Shown here: in pieces, positions 1-9,422 of the stretch
Layout of the letters: every line of letters begins with the position of its first letter
How positions within the stretch are numbered: position 1 is the stretch's first letter
NCBI RefSeq assembly: GCF_000305775.1
Contig: NC_018866.1
Location: forward strand, 1,674,001-1,738,000
DNA length: 64,000 nt
Source: Dehalobacter sp. DCA
GTDB taxonomy: Bacteria; Bacillota; Desulfitobacteriia; Desulfitobacteriales; Syntrophobotulaceae
Direction: 5' to 3'
The notes under the pieces: model-generated
Database searches by the model: none
What the model was told of the DNA's origin: nothing
Seen by the model: the letters and a program-made list of their open reading frames with translations, nothing else
Program-made: the position numbers and the translations under genes

Positions 1-775
1 AGATCACGATGCCACCTTTATGCGAATGAAAGAAGACCATATGAAAAACGGTCAGTTAAAGCCAGGTTACAATGTCCAGATCGGGACGGAGAACCAGTTT
101 GTGGTCGGTTACAGTGTTCATCAGAGACCGGGCGATACCAGCTGTATGAAGGATCACCTGGAAGAATTAAAAACGCTCCTGCATGGGGAATTACCAAAGA
201 ATATTATTGCCGATGCCGGCTATGGCAGCGAAGAAAATTACGACTATCTGCAGGAGAAAAAGCTTGTGTCTTATGTCAAATATAATACCTTCCACAAAGA
301 AGCCAGTAAGAAATGGAAAGAAGACATAACGAAACCACAGAACTTCACCTATGACCATGAAAATGATGAATATATCTGCGGTTATGGGAGAACACTCATT
401 TTCTTATACGAGCGGCACCAAAAAAGTGACAATGGCTATAGGAGTTTGATCCGAATCTATGAATGCCTGAATTGTTCCGGGTGTCCTCATCGGAACCAGT
501 GCGTGAAGTCATCCGATCCATACGCTAACAGAAGAATATATGTCAATCGCAAACTGAATGCCTATAAAGAACAGGCCCGCAGGAATTTGTGTTCAGAAGA
601 AGGTTTGCGCATGAGGAGCTTGAGGCCGGTCGAGGTTGAAAGCGTCTTTGGAGACATTAAAGGGAATCACGGTATGCGAAGATTCCTGTTAAAAGGGCTA
701 GAAAAGGTTAAAATTGAGTGGGGATTACATTGCATCGCTCATAATATGAGAAAAATGGCGTTGATCACTGGATAG
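1..775 (+). pseudogene. IS1182-type transposase, C-terminal part (cut by window start)
   Basis: The frame is open from base 2, so the gene begins before the window; the visible part is about 257 residues. The opening residues DATFMRMKEDHMKNG are a typical DDE-transposase core stretch. A Cys cluster (CLNCSGCPHRNQC) and a C-terminal ESVFGDIKGNHGMRRF segment fit the IS1182/DDE_Tnp_1 type. It cuts and joins insertion-sequence ends. It is only distantly like the two IS1182-type copies at 15.1 and 34.4 kb. Whether the whole gene is intact cannot be seen. Confidence 0.8.
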
Positions 776-810
776 GAAACTAAATTTTAAAAAAATTCAC
801 CATAAAAAGT

Positions 811-852
811 GAGGGGGCGCAACCGAAACCTAAAGTTTCGTTACGCCCCCTT
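811..852. terminator. Strong hairpin at the IS/amr junction
   Basis: AGGGGGCG pairs with CGCCCCCT and an inner CGAAAC pairs with GTTTCG around a short loop; the sequence is followed by TTTAAT. It lies between the transposase stop and the convergent radical-SAM gene, so it could end transcription from either side or be the terminal hairpin of the insertion sequence. Confidence 0.6.
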
Positions 853-893
853 TAATATTACGCATATCCGGTTAATCCTAAACCTGTCATTGG

Positions 894-1847
894 TCATAAG
901 AGTCCAACTCCCCAAATTTCTTGACCGCATCGGCATTTCCCTTCTGTGGTTTTAACGGTGACCTGCATGTCTCTGGTAATAACCTCCTGACCGCATTGCG
1001 GACAATAGGTTGTGTTGCCTCCTGCCATATTTCCAAGGCACACATACGGTAGGCAATCTTTGGCCAACCCCCATAGTTTCTTCAGCTTCTTTTCATCTGT
1101 TGCCGGTATTTTGCTTTTATGCATTGGATGATATTTGCTCAAATGCCACGCCAGCGGAGTATTTAAGCCGGACAGCCATTTGGCCAGCGCCTCAATTTCC
1201 TGCGGACTGTCATTCAAGTTCGGGATAACAAGCGTTGTGATCTCGGTATGAACGTTTGACACCAGCGTTTCAACTGTTTTTAACACCCACTCCAGTTTCC
1301 CTCCGGTGTATTTCTCGTAGAATTCCGGGGTAAACCCTTTGATATCAATATTGACCGCATCGATGTAAGGGATTAGATATTCGAGGTATTTCTGTTCGAT
1401 GATCCCATTGGATACCAGAACGACCTTTCCTCCCCGTTCTTTGACCAGCGGAGCTGTCTCCATGATCATTTCGTACCAGACCAGAGGCTCCGTATACGTA
1501 AAGCAAATCCCGACGGACTGGTCTTCCCCGGCCATTTCCGTCAGCTGCTTCGGGGAAATTCGGCGGCCCTGCTCATATTTCTGGGAGATCTCATGGTTCT
1601 GGCAGAAGAAGCAGTGCAGGTTGCAGCCATAGCCGCCGACAGAGAATATCCAGCTTCCCGGATAGAAATGATAAAGCGGTTTCTTCTCCACAGGATCAAG
1701 ATGAAACGCAGCGACTTCAGCAAAAGTCAGCGGTATGATTTCACCGTTCCGACACCCTCTGACCTTACAGAATCCGGACTGGCCTTCTTTGAGTTTACAG
1801 TGATGCGGACATAGCGGACATTCAGAAAATCCTGTCATATGCTTCAT
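894..1847 (-). CDS. amrS: AmmeMemoRadiSam system radical SAM enzyme
   Basis: A 317-residue radical SAM protein. The N-terminus carries a Cys-rich stretch (CPLCPHHC, CKVRGC). The radical SAM cluster motif CNLHCFFC is at about residues 75-82, and the C-terminus has a zinc-ribbon-like CPQCG ... CRCG pair. This layout is that of AmrS-type enzymes (formerly annotated as PflA-like). The substrate is not known. The gene lies 12 bp downstream of the Memo/AMMECR1 fusion on the same strand, which is the defining partner, so the two are almost certainly co-transcribed. Start: ATG close after a GGGATGAAGC context; an internal ATG three codons later is equally possible. Confidence 0.88.
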   Translation of the reverse strand: MKHMTGFSECPLCPHHCKLKEGQSGFCKVRGCRNGEIIPLTFAEVAAFHLDPVEKKPLYHFYPGSWIFSVGGYGCNLHCFFCQNHEISQKYEQGRRISPKQLTEMAGEDQSVGICFTYTEPLVWYEMIMETAPLVKERGGKVVLVSNGIIEQKYLEYLIPYIDAVNIDIKGFTPEFYEKYTGGKLEWVLKTVETLVSNVHTEITTLVIPNLNDSPQEIEALAKWLSGLNTPLAWHLSKYHPMHKSKIPATDEKKLKKLWGLAKDCLPYVCLGNMAGGNTTYCPQCGQEVITRDMQVTVKTTEGKCRCGQEIWGVGLL

Positions 1848-1859
1848 CCCTCTTTCCTG

Positions 1860-3122
1860 TTATTCAAAAAAACGTTCGACTTCAAAACGCCAGAGCTCGA
1901 CTTCCTCCTCCGAATCAATACCAGCTTTCTGTTTGGCTATTACGACCTGTTCCTCAACCGTATCAATCCCTTCAAGATGAGGCAGCAACAACCCGACCTT
2001 TCCACCCCGGCGTACAACTACCCCGTAACGTTGAGGATCCAGCTCTTCGGGTCCAGTAATCTTCTCCGTGTCTCCAAGAACATCGACAGATACAGATATT
2101 AAGGGCAGTTCTTCCGCTTGGATCGGCCAAAAGCGTGGATCCTGGGTACCTGCTGCTATGGCGTTATGTCTAATTTCTGAAGCCAGGTTTTCTCTTACCG
2201 GTTGGATCGTACCAATGCAGCCCCGCAAAGTCCCATCCTTTTTAAGGGAAACAAAGCAGCCTTTCTTTTCTTTCAGTAGAGGGTCTCCAGGAATATTTAA
2301 CCTGTCAAAAGGCTGGGATGTAAGATAGTAAGTCAGGCATTCCCTGGCATAACCGGCAATCGGTGAAGAACGAAAGATCTCAGCAATGAGATAACCTACA
2401 CCAAACGGTCCTTCATAGGAGAGAACCTTAATCGCGCCTTCTCTCGCCCCGAGTGCAAACAGCAGGGAATGATAGCCGCACTGACCTGCTTCATCCAAAA
2501 GACTAGCGGGAATCCCCCTGAGCAGTGTTGTATCTCTTTTCAATCCTTTGACTATAAGCTGGTCCAGTTTGGGGCCTGAAGGGTGGAATCCATAAGGTCC
2601 GTCTTCTTTGAGCCGGTGGGAAAGGTCACCGCTTGCAATCAAGGCGCAGCGTTCAGCTGCATCATTTAAAATTTGGCCAACTTTTTTTCCGTAATGTTCC
2701 GGACTGCTCATCGGCATGCTTAAGACAACGATCTTTCCGGACCATCCGGCTTGATGAAGAAAGTAAAGCGGGATGAGCGAACCATGATCGAGCTCTGCCC
2801 GGACAGGAAAAGCATCAGGAATCTCTTCCTTGATGGTCTCCACGAGTTGCTGATCTGTTTCAAAGCTTAAGCTAACCTGGCCTGCCCCAAAACGGCTGAA
2901 ACTCCCGGAGAGAGTGTCTCCGTCTAAGATTACCAAACCCTGCTCGGCCAGCTGCGCATGAGGAGATACAATCAGAACCGTCTGCGTATTCATCCCAATG
3001 ACTTGCTGAACGAGCGTCCTATAAGCCTCTGCTGTTTGCTGACAACCTTTTTCTTCACCATGCCCGACCTCAGGCACGAGAATTGGAGGATGAGGAACAA
3101 ACCCTACATAGACAAGACTCAT
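1860..3122 (-). CDS. Memo-like / AMMECR1 fusion protein (AmmeMemoRadiSam proteins B and A)
   Basis: A 420-residue fusion. Residues 1 to about 260 match the Memo-like/LigB-type dioxygenase fold (VGFVPHPPILVPEVG at the start, ALIASGDLSHRL in the middle). The rest is an AMMECR1 domain (KKDGTLRGCIGTIQP, PRFWPIQAEELPLISVSVDVL). In many genomes these two domains are separate genes; here they are joined and followed by amrS. Neither domain has a firmly established function in bacteria. Start supported by AAGGGGG five bases before the ATG. Confidence 0.88.
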   Translation of the reverse strand: MSLVYVGFVPHPPILVPEVGHGEEKGCQQTAEAYRTLVQQVIGMNTQTVLIVSPHAQLAEQGLVILDGDTLSGSFSRFGAGQVSLSFETDQQLVETIKEEIPDAFPVRAELDHGSLIPLYFLHQAGWSGKIVVLSMPMSSPEHYGKKVGQILNDAAERCALIASGDLSHRLKEDGPYGFHPSGPKLDQLIVKGLKRDTTLLRGIPASLLDEAGQCGYHSLLFALGAREGAIKVLSYEGPFGVGYLIAEIFRSSPIAGYARECLTYYLTSQPFDRLNIPGDPLLKEKKGCFVSLKKDGTLRGCIGTIQPVRENLASEIRHNAIAAGTQDPRFWPIQAEELPLISVSVDVLGDTEKITGPEELDPQRYGVVVRRGGKVGLLLPHLEGIDTVEEQVVIAKQKAGIDSEEEVELWRFEVERFFE

Positions 3123-3249
3123 AGCAATACCCCCTTAGTTTCTGGTATATTGAGAATTAAAAATTCATTTTATCCTATGATTAATTTTTTATATATTTTC
3201 TTTTTATATTCACATTTATCCTGCCAGTGCATCTGTTTGGATTAGATTA

Positions 3250-3786
3250 ATTTGACCTTTTCTCGATAAAACAGACACTCTAGAGTTAGTTTTTCTAATG
3301 AATTCTTAGAATTCCTCAATATTTCAATTTGGTAGCAGGAGACCGCCCTCGCCGGGTGGCATAAGGCCAAGAGGGTCTTAGTGTATCCTGGCTATCAAGG
3401 GTCTTCGGCTTCGCCTCCGATGAACGAGCGTTACTCGCCCTTGACAACGGCCAAACGACTTTGCTAAGCGGCTCTTCGTTGATATTCATAGTATCTCTTT
3501 AAGAATTCAACTGGTGTTATGTTGCCCAATGCTTGGTGTCTTCGCTTTCGATTGTAGAAGCCTTCTATATACCAGAATATATCATTTCTTGCTTCTTTCA
3601 GGTCCTTGTACTTCCCTGTGATGCAGCTTTTCTGATTTGATGGTGCTGAAAAAGGTATATTGACCGATTCTCTTCTTGTATCAGCCGTACGATATCTTTC
3701 TTAAATTGTTCGTCATAACTTTTCCCATTTTTGCTCATTTTTTCATCCTCCACAGGTTTATTTTACTCTAACTCACCTGTGTCCGA
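3250..3786 (-). mobile_element. IS3-family remnant, copy 1
   Basis: Read on the minus strand this holds the start of an orfA (ATGAGCAAAAATGGG near 3739) joined by a deletion to the last part of an orfB (NRKRRHQALGNITPVEFLKRYYEY). Related but differently decayed copies are at 7538-8335 (opposite strand) and 16990-17521. Ends resemble each other (GACACTC..GAGTTAG near 3270 and ACACAGGTGAGTTAG near 3785). The right end cuts rdhC1. Not functional. Confidence 0.85.
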
Positions 3787-3980
3787 TTCCCTATCATTTT
3801 TTCTATGGATATAACGCCGAGAACATTTTTTTGGATGATTCCCTTGTAATCAACCGATTGAGGAGCCCAGAACACACCATATAAAATAGCTATTATGGCA
3901 GTGAGAAGTAGAGAAAATTGATAATAGTATTCCCATCCTCTTCTTTTTTCCAACACTGCCTTATTTTTCTTTATTTTCAC
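3768..3980 (-). pseudogene. rdhC1 fragment (N-terminus of NosR-like flavoprotein)
   Basis: Starts with GTG at 3980 after AAGAGGT, as in the intact copy at 10709. The first ~64 residues are nearly identical to rdhC2 (RRGWEYYYQFSLLLTAIIAI ... VLGVISIEKM) including one membrane segment. Homology stops after MIGN, exactly where the IS3 remnant begins, and the frame ends four codons later. The FMN-binding domain and the other membrane segments are gone. Confidence 0.9.
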
Positions 3981-4021
3981 AGTTTTTCGACCTCTTAACA
4001 AATTATGAAGATTATTGAGAT

Positions 4022-4057
4022 GGGCCAGTAAGTATCTGAAGAGACACTTACTGGCCC
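4022..4057. terminator. Intercistronic hairpin between rdhB1 and rdhC1
   Basis: A perfect 12-bp stem (GGGCCAGTAAGT / ACTTACTGGCCC) with a 12-base loop. The same hairpin occurs at 10751-10787 in the other operon, so it is a conserved part of the gene set. It has no long T-run, which fits an attenuator or mRNA-processing stem better than a full terminator. Confidence 0.6.
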
Positions 4058-4087
4058 CAATAAATCCTATGGCTTATACTCTAATAG

Positions 4088-4405
4088 CTAAGCAGAAATA
4101 GTATCAGAACTTCCTCTGATTTTTTTTGCCGGACGGTTAGCCAGCCTGTAAGTAATAATCGCAGGAATAAGTGCCGTGCCTCCGAAGAAGATAAATCCCA
4201 TGGCAATAGCTTGGTATTCACGCTCCGCAAAGCTGGAATATCCCCAGGCTAAAGCAAATACAAAGAAAAAGTTGGCGAGGAACCCGCAGATTTGAAGAGG
4301 TATGGTATCTTTGCCCTTCCCTTTCAGATACCGCCAGATTCCGTATTGGATAAGCAATGCAGTTATACCTAGAGCCATCCAAATCAACACATCATATATT
4401 TTCAT
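4088..4405 (-). CDS. Reductive dehalogenase membrane anchor RdhB1 (PceB-like)
   Basis: A 105-residue protein with three membrane segments (about residues 3-20, 35-55, 67-87), the usual size of PceB. It anchors the catalytic subunit RdhA on the outer face of the membrane. It lies 66 bp downstream of rdhA1. Start chosen at the ATG at 4405; a GTG four codons upstream overlaps the Shine-Dalgarno sequence. Nearly identical to RdhB2. Confidence 0.93.
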   Translation of the reverse strand: MKIYDVLIWMALGITALLIQYGIWRYLKGKGKDTIPLQICGFLANFFFVFALAWGYSSFAEREYQAIAMGFIFFGGTALIPAIITYRLANRPAKKIRGSSDTISA

Positions 4406-4471
4406 AATACCTTTCACTCCTCGTATAATATTTTTCTCTTTTGATTAATATGTTTGACATTGAAATCACTA

Positions 4472-6127
4472 TCATTTTATAGACTCAGGATTATTCCAGA
4501 AGTCTTTTACCATGTTCTGAACATAACCCGATTCAAGTCTTTCATCAGGGTTTACAGGCCCGTTATAGCCGAACCACTCATCAAACTTGCGGGCTGCATC
4601 CTGAATCAATGGTATTTGGGTGGCTATTCTGGCCACGTCGTGGTTCCAGGTCTCGAGTTTGTTCCACGAACATACAGCTACACAATTTGCGCAGGGACTA
4701 CCGTTATAGGTCCAGAAAGAGCCGCAGCGTTCGCCATCAACATGCCATTTTTCAGTATATGGATTTTCGGATTCCTCACAATCCCCTGGCTGCAGAACCT
4801 TAGGGTCTTTCTCATGGGAGATGGCCTGGGCGGGGCAGGCATCCGCACATTTTTTGCACAGGCGGCAGAACTCGCGTACCCCGAATTTTCTCGGCTTGTC
4901 CGGAGCAAGTTCCAGGTCGGTGTAGACTTTGGCGATACGATGTCTCGGACCGAATTTCTGGGTAATTAAAAGTCCGTTTCTGCCTGCTTCTCCAAGCCCG
5001 GCCTGAACGGCCAAAGGAACATTCAATCCGGTATCGTTTCCTGACGACGTTGCATAATAGCCAAGCTTCCTCAGAAAAACCGCGATTTTGTAAGATACTT
5101 CTCCCATACTGGAGTAAGCTTTCCCCGCCGCGGCACTGGCAATGACTGACGGTGAGGTGCGCAAAGCTTCAATATCCATTTCAAAAACGAAGACAATCAC
5201 ACTTTTTGGTTTGAAACCTCCATACTTCTCCCAATCAGATTCAAATTCTGTATGTCCGAAAACTTCTATTCCCCCGCCTGACAGCATCTTTGGCAAATCC
5301 CATGGCAGATATTTGATTTTGCCGTTGGGTAGTTTAAAAGGTTTTTCAATATCCCTGCCCCAGGAAGCATAGGTCCAACGATCGTCATAGGGTGCGATGC
5401 CGACCAGATCGGCTCCCAGGAAACAGGCTGCTTTTTTAACGATTTTACTGGCTTCTTCCTTTGATTTGAATTTCCACTGTTGGTTTTGTTGTCGCACACC
5501 TTCAGCATCGCTATTGTCCCAGCTGTACAACCCGGATACCAGGACAGGATCATTAGCCATTTCATTGGTCATAGGATTTATGGGATAAGACGGGATTAAA
5601 CTTCCCGGACCACCACCAACTGTTGCGTTAAATCCGGAAAAATCAAATTCTACAGCCCAGGCTCCGGCGTTCAAGGCCTCATCCAACGAGGTCCAGCCTG
5701 TTTCTTTACTGCGCTGGGGTGGCATGACACCCATATGCTGACTATAGAAAAGAACGCCTGTTTCTGTATGTGTCGCCGGACGCCCTTTGATCCCAAGTCT
5801 TTCCGCATTAAGCGTGGGCAGGTCTTTCCCCGTATCTTTCTTGCCTGTGATTTTGGAAACATCGTCGTTATGAAACTTAATAGGAGTCTTGTTTTCTTCC
5901 GGATCGAAAGTCTTTTCAAAGAAGTTCTTCATACAATTGTAACGCTGGTACTTTGCATCCACCTTGTATGGAAATTCTGAGGTTTCCGTGATCGGAGCCA
6001 CGATGTCCGCAGCATCAGCCACCAAGGGGCTAACCATCCCCTTCACCACAGATGCCGAGGCTACAGCAGCTGCAGCTGCTCCAAGCATCGAGGCTTTTAA
6101 AAAATTCCTCCTGTTGATTTCGCCCAT
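4472..6127 (-). CDS. rdhA: Reductive dehalogenase RdhA1 (PceA/DcaA-type)
   Basis: A 551-residue catalytic subunit that uses a corrinoid and two Fe-S clusters to remove halogen from organohalides as terminal electron acceptor. Twin-arginine signal RRNFLKA at residues 6-12; signal region ends near ADAADIVAP. Two ferredoxin-type motifs near the C-terminus: CRLCKKCADACP and C...CANCVAVCSW. Length and most of the sequence match PceA of Desulfitobacterium/Dehalobacter and the related DcaA. It differs from RdhA2 mainly in blocks near residues 117-145 and 250-330 (for example ETGVLFYSQHMGVM, DIEKPFKLPNGKIK), which in this family shape the substrate pocket, so a different substrate is possible. Start after GGAGGAAGATTGGA. 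Confidence 0.95.
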   Translation of the reverse strand: MGEINRRNFLKASMLGAAAAAVASASVVKGMVSPLVADAADIVAPITETSEFPYKVDAKYQRYNCMKNFFEKTFDPEENKTPIKFHNDDVSKITGKKDTGKDLPTLNAERLGIKGRPATHTETGVLFYSQHMGVMPPQRSKETGWTSLDEALNAGAWAVEFDFSGFNATVGGGPGSLIPSYPINPMTNEMANDPVLVSGLYSWDNSDAEGVRQQNQQWKFKSKEEASKIVKKAACFLGADLVGIAPYDDRWTYASWGRDIEKPFKLPNGKIKYLPWDLPKMLSGGGIEVFGHTEFESDWEKYGGFKPKSVIVFVFEMDIEALRTSPSVIASAAAGKAYSSMGEVSYKIAVFLRKLGYYATSSGNDTGLNVPLAVQAGLGEAGRNGLLITQKFGPRHRIAKVYTDLELAPDKPRKFGVREFCRLCKKCADACPAQAISHEKDPKVLQPGDCEESENPYTEKWHVDGERCGSFWTYNGSPCANCVAVCSWNKLETWNHDVARIATQIPLIQDAARKFDEWFGYNGPVNPDERLESGYVQNMVKDFWNNPESIK

Positions 6128-6164
6128 TCCAATCTTCCTCCTTTATAATAATTGCACGTGCCTG

Positions 6165-6205
6165 TAAATTATTATAAAACTATTCTATTGATTTTAATGT
6201 ACAAA
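6165..6205 (-). promoter_or_regulatory. Putative rdhA1 promoter
   Basis: On the minus strand TATAAT (6171-6176) lies 43 bases before the start codon and is conserved at rdhA2. No good -35 hexamer is seen at 17 bp. No clear CprK-type box (TTAAT-N4-ATTAA) is present. Confidence 0.4.
6176..6203. repeat. 28-bp rdhA upstream repeat, copy a
   Basis: A 28-bp sequence upstream of rdhA1 that recurs at 7510-7537 (one base different) and 12901-12928 (upstream of rdhA2, three to four differences). Copies a and b flank the IS1634 remnant. Confidence 0.85.
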
Positions 6206-6289
6206 GATATACAATATATCCATTTTTTTCAAAAAAATAAATAGGAAACACTTTTCCAAGCCCTATATTACGGGCTATTTTAATGTCAA

Positions 6290-7500
6290 TGTTTATGGAT
6301 TATATTGTTATATATTGTTGTATAATATGCTGAAATATCTATATATAGTATATAGAGGTGATTGCCATGTTTCTTAAAAAGAGTGTTAGTAACGGAAGAG
6401 CATTCCTGTCTTTTGTACAGGGTTAACAAATTAATGGTGAGGTTAAACATAAAACCGTAGAAAAGATCGGTTACCTTGATGATTTGAAAAAAATATACGA
6501 TGATCCAATTGCCCACTTTAAGTCTATTGCAAAAGAACGCAACCTTTCTGTTCTTCCTCCCGAGCGAAAAATTAAAGTTGCCATTAACCTGCGCCTTGCA
6601 GATAATGCATCTTTCAGAAATAACTTGGGATATGCTATTCCTAAGCGTATTTATTCTCTGCTTGGCATCAATACTTTTCTTCAGAATAAGCAGAAACGTC
6701 TAAACATCGAATACAGATGTCACAAATTATTACTTTGAGATTCCTTACAATGATGAGGACGAATATGATGATAACGGTATTCTGGAAACAAAGGATTACG
6801 AAAAAAAGACCATCAAAGGAACACCGCCCTGATCCGATTGTCCAGATGGGTCTTTTCATAGACTCAAACGGCATTCCTATGGCTTTCAATACCTTTTCCG
6901 GAGGAGAAAGCGAAAAGACCTCTCTTCTTCCGATCATCCGCAGGGTAAAAAAGGATATCTCGATGGATACATTCATACTAAGGAAATAGATAAGGCTGGA
7001 GAGGAAGTTATTTTCACCCACAAATCCAGAGTATATGCAAAAACCATACAACTAGAAAACACGCAGGGAAAACGCACCTTGAAAATGACCATTTATCAGA
7101 AACAAATGGCCTAATATTCAAAAAAATATGCAGAAAAACAGAAAAAAGTAAGGGCACTTGTCCTTGCAAAGGCAAAAGATTTAATTGCCAATCCTGGTAA
7201 ATATACAAGGGCTACCAGTATCGGTGCTGCTGGATATATCAAAAACATAAAGTTCGTCAAGGAAACTGGTGAAATACCGGAATTTCTACCTGTTTGATTA
7301 CAGGGATGAAATCCTGCAGTCGTTGGAAGGAGTCTTCGGCATTGACTTAGGGAATAAAATTATGATTACATCAGAAATGAAAAGATTTTGCAATACCACA
7401 AAATAAAGTCTGAATATACAACACTAATATGCCAAAAAGAGCTCTGCAGTCCGCATAAATGCTGTACTGACAGAGCTTTTTTATATATTTTTACTGCAAA
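6290..7500 (+). mobile_element. IS1634-type element remnant
   Basis: A decayed transposase starts near 6367 (MFLKKSVSNGRAFLSFVQG then a stop) and continues in shifting frames through VEKIGYLDDLKKIYDDPIAHF, DPIVQMGLFIDSNGIPMAFN and EKTSLLPIIRRVKKD to about 7405. These are hallmarks of IS1634 (IS4 superfamily) transposases. At least two stops and several frameshifts. A hairpin AGCTCTGCAGT..ACTGACAGAGCT followed by T6 (7440-7482) probably ended its transcript. Non-functional. Confidence 0.8.
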
Positions 7501-7509
7501 ACTCAGGTT

Positions 7510-7537
7510 AAAACTATTCTATTAATTTTAATGTACA
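7510..7537. repeat. 28-bp rdhA upstream repeat, copy b
   Basis: Second copy of the rdhA upstream sequence, now without an rdhA gene next to it; it abuts the IS3 remnant at 7538. See findings. Confidence 0.85.
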
Positions 7538-8335
7538 GGGAGTAAAATAAACCTGTGGAGGATGAAAAAATGAGCAAAAATGGGAAACGTTATGACGAAC
7601 AATTTAAGAAAGATATCGTACGGCTGATACAAATAGTTTATGAATCATCAAGAAAGCGAGCAGCTCCGGCTTTCCGGTTGAGAAGATGTGCGAAACATTA
7701 GATGTGTCCCGGAGTGGTTTCTATGATTGGGATAGCCGAGGACCAAGCAAGCGTCAAATCTTCTTAATCAGAACTTTAAAGCAGATGCACCCAATACCGT
7801 CTGGGTGACGGACATAACCCAATTTGCAATTGGAAATGGAAAACTATATCTGGCAGCCATTAAGGATTTATTTCATAAAGAAATCGTCGGTTGGGCAATA
7901 GCAGACCATATGAGAACAGAACTATGCTTGGAAGCACTAAGGAATGGTTTAAAGCGGCACAGGCCGGACGAAGGATTAATCCATCACTCTGACCAAGGAA
8001 GCCAAGATTGTAGTGCAGCCTATATCAAAGAACTGGAGCAAAATGAAATTAAACCTTTTTCAGTACCATCAAATCAGAAAGGCTACATCACAGGAAGTAC
8101 AAGAACTTGATAGAAGCAAGAAATGATATATTCTAGTATATAGAAGGCTTCTGCAATCGAAAGCGAAGACACCAAGCATTAGGCAACATAACACCAGTTG
8201 AATTCTTAAAGAGATACTATGAATATCAACGAAGAGCCGCTTAGCGAAGTCGTTTGGCCGTTGTCAAGGGCGAGCAACGCTCGTTCATCGGAGGCGAAGC
8301 CGAAGACCCTTGACTGCCAGGATAATCTTAAAAGA
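7538..8335 (+). mobile_element. IS3-family remnant, copy 2
   Basis: The orfA start (ATGAGCAAAAATGGG at 7570) runs 18 codons and then breaks. A long orfB piece at 7805-8110 (WVTDITQFAIGNGKLYLAAIKDLFHKEIVGWAIADHM ... IHHSDQGSQD) holds the first DDE residues of the catalytic core but lacks the middle. The end repeats the NRKRRHQALGNITPVEF segment. Oriented opposite to copy 1, so the two form inverted repeats around rdhA1-B1. Confidence 0.85.
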
Positions 8336-8344
8336 TAGGATAGA

Positions 8345-9295
8345 TTAACTTGCCAAATTGATTTCTAGCAAATAGTCCATTGTTTTTTTTCGTAAATACG
8401 GTGCCTGTAAAAAATTGATGTCCATAAACTCTTCGGGGAGTTGACCGTTTTGTCGGCTTTCGTTAATTCGCTTTTCAAGATATTTGATTTCATCCGGAGT
8501 AAGATTTATCTCTTCTTTCTCAATCACAGAATTTATCATAAGTTCCCAGAGAATCCTTCTGGATGCCTCTTCCTTACATTCGACCAGCAATTGGTCTGCA
8601 GTTATTTTTCTATGGATCAAATATTCCATAAGTTCCATATCATCAACTATTTTGAGTTCTTCAGTAAATTTCTTATATAAATCTTCAGCAGCTGAATCCA
8701 ATTCTTCTTCATCAAATTCATACTTACATTGCTTAACTAAAGCTTGAAAAATCAAGAGAATATTTGCCTCCCGTTCCTTCCCCTCTTTTTCGTGAGTGAT
8801 TTTTAGGGCCAGCATATTTTTTAAGTCTTCCAGGTTTTTTAGATCAGGTTCAATTTTCCTAATTAATTCCTCAGTCAATTCTGATTTCTTCACCACAAAA
8901 ACGCTCTTAATCTTAACAGTAAATCTAATCTCGCTTCCCCACCAACGCTGAAATTCTAAGGCATCGGGCTGAATAACTGCCTCAAAGGTCACTGTGTCGC
9001 CCATTTTCTTCCCTAGGAGATTTGCACTAACTTCTTGAAATACACCTTCACTGCCTACTCTTAATTTTGTATCGAGGCTTCTTATAACCGGGACTGTTGC
9101 ATCCTTTTCAAAACCGTCAATATCCACGATTACATAATCGTTTGTTTTAATAGGCTCATTTCTTTTTTCTTCTTCAATTTCATCAAAAGAGCCTATGATA
9201 TAATCTAAGGCTTGCTGAATCTCCTCTTCTTGGACTGTTGTATCAAAACGCTTGACATTTAGACCCTTATATTGTCCAAGTTCGAACTGTTTCAT
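8345..9295 (-). CDS. pceT: Trigger-factor-like chaperone for RdhA (PceT-like)
   Basis: About 316 residues. It begins like trigger factor but lacks the ribosome-binding N-domain; a PPIase-like region (VIVDIDGFEKDATVPVIRSLDTKLRVGS) is followed by a helical C-domain (residues ~150-310). In Desulfitobacterium, PceT binds the twin-arginine signal of PceA before export. It is the last gene of the rdhA2-B2-C2-T set, 121 bp after rdhC2. The ATG at 9295 is preferred; a GTG at 9301 is nearer the GGGAGGAATC sequence. Confidence 0.9.
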   Translation of the reverse strand: MKQFELGQYKGLNVKRFDTTVQEEEIQQALDYIIGSFDEIEEEKRNEPIKTNDYVIVDIDGFEKDATVPVIRSLDTKLRVGSEGVFQEVSANLLGKKMGDTVTFEAVIQPDALEFQRWWGSEIRFTVKIKSVFVVKKSELTEELIRKIEPDLKNLEDLKNMLALKITHEKEGKEREANILLIFQALVKQCKYEFDEEELDSAAEDLYKKFTEELKIVDDMELMEYLIHRKITADQLLVECKEEASRRILWELMINSVIEKEEINLTPDEIKYLEKRINESRQNGQLPEEFMDINFLQAPYLRKKTMDYLLEINLAS

Positions 9296-9422
9296 TATCA
9301 CGATTCCTCCCTCGTTATGTCTATTTGATACGCTACTTTCTCAGGAAAATTTCAACGGTCAGCCCTCAGGATTCCTACTGACTGAAGCATTACAACAAAA
9401 TGGGCGACTGCGAAAATAAGGA

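Noticed and set aside
4454-4969. 171-codon plus-strand frame inside rdhA1 (and its twin at 11182-11697)
   Set aside because: It is antisense to the conserved Fe-S region of rdhA; the two copies persist only because the rdhA genes are similar.
6165-6205. CprK-type dehalobox upstream of rdhA1
   Set aside because: Only half-sites such as ATTAA/TTGAT are present with wrong spacing in AT-rich sequence.
3250-8335. Functional composite transposon carrying rdhA1-B1
   Set aside because: Inverted IS3 copies flank the genes, but both are heavily deleted and their outer ends do not give matching target duplications.
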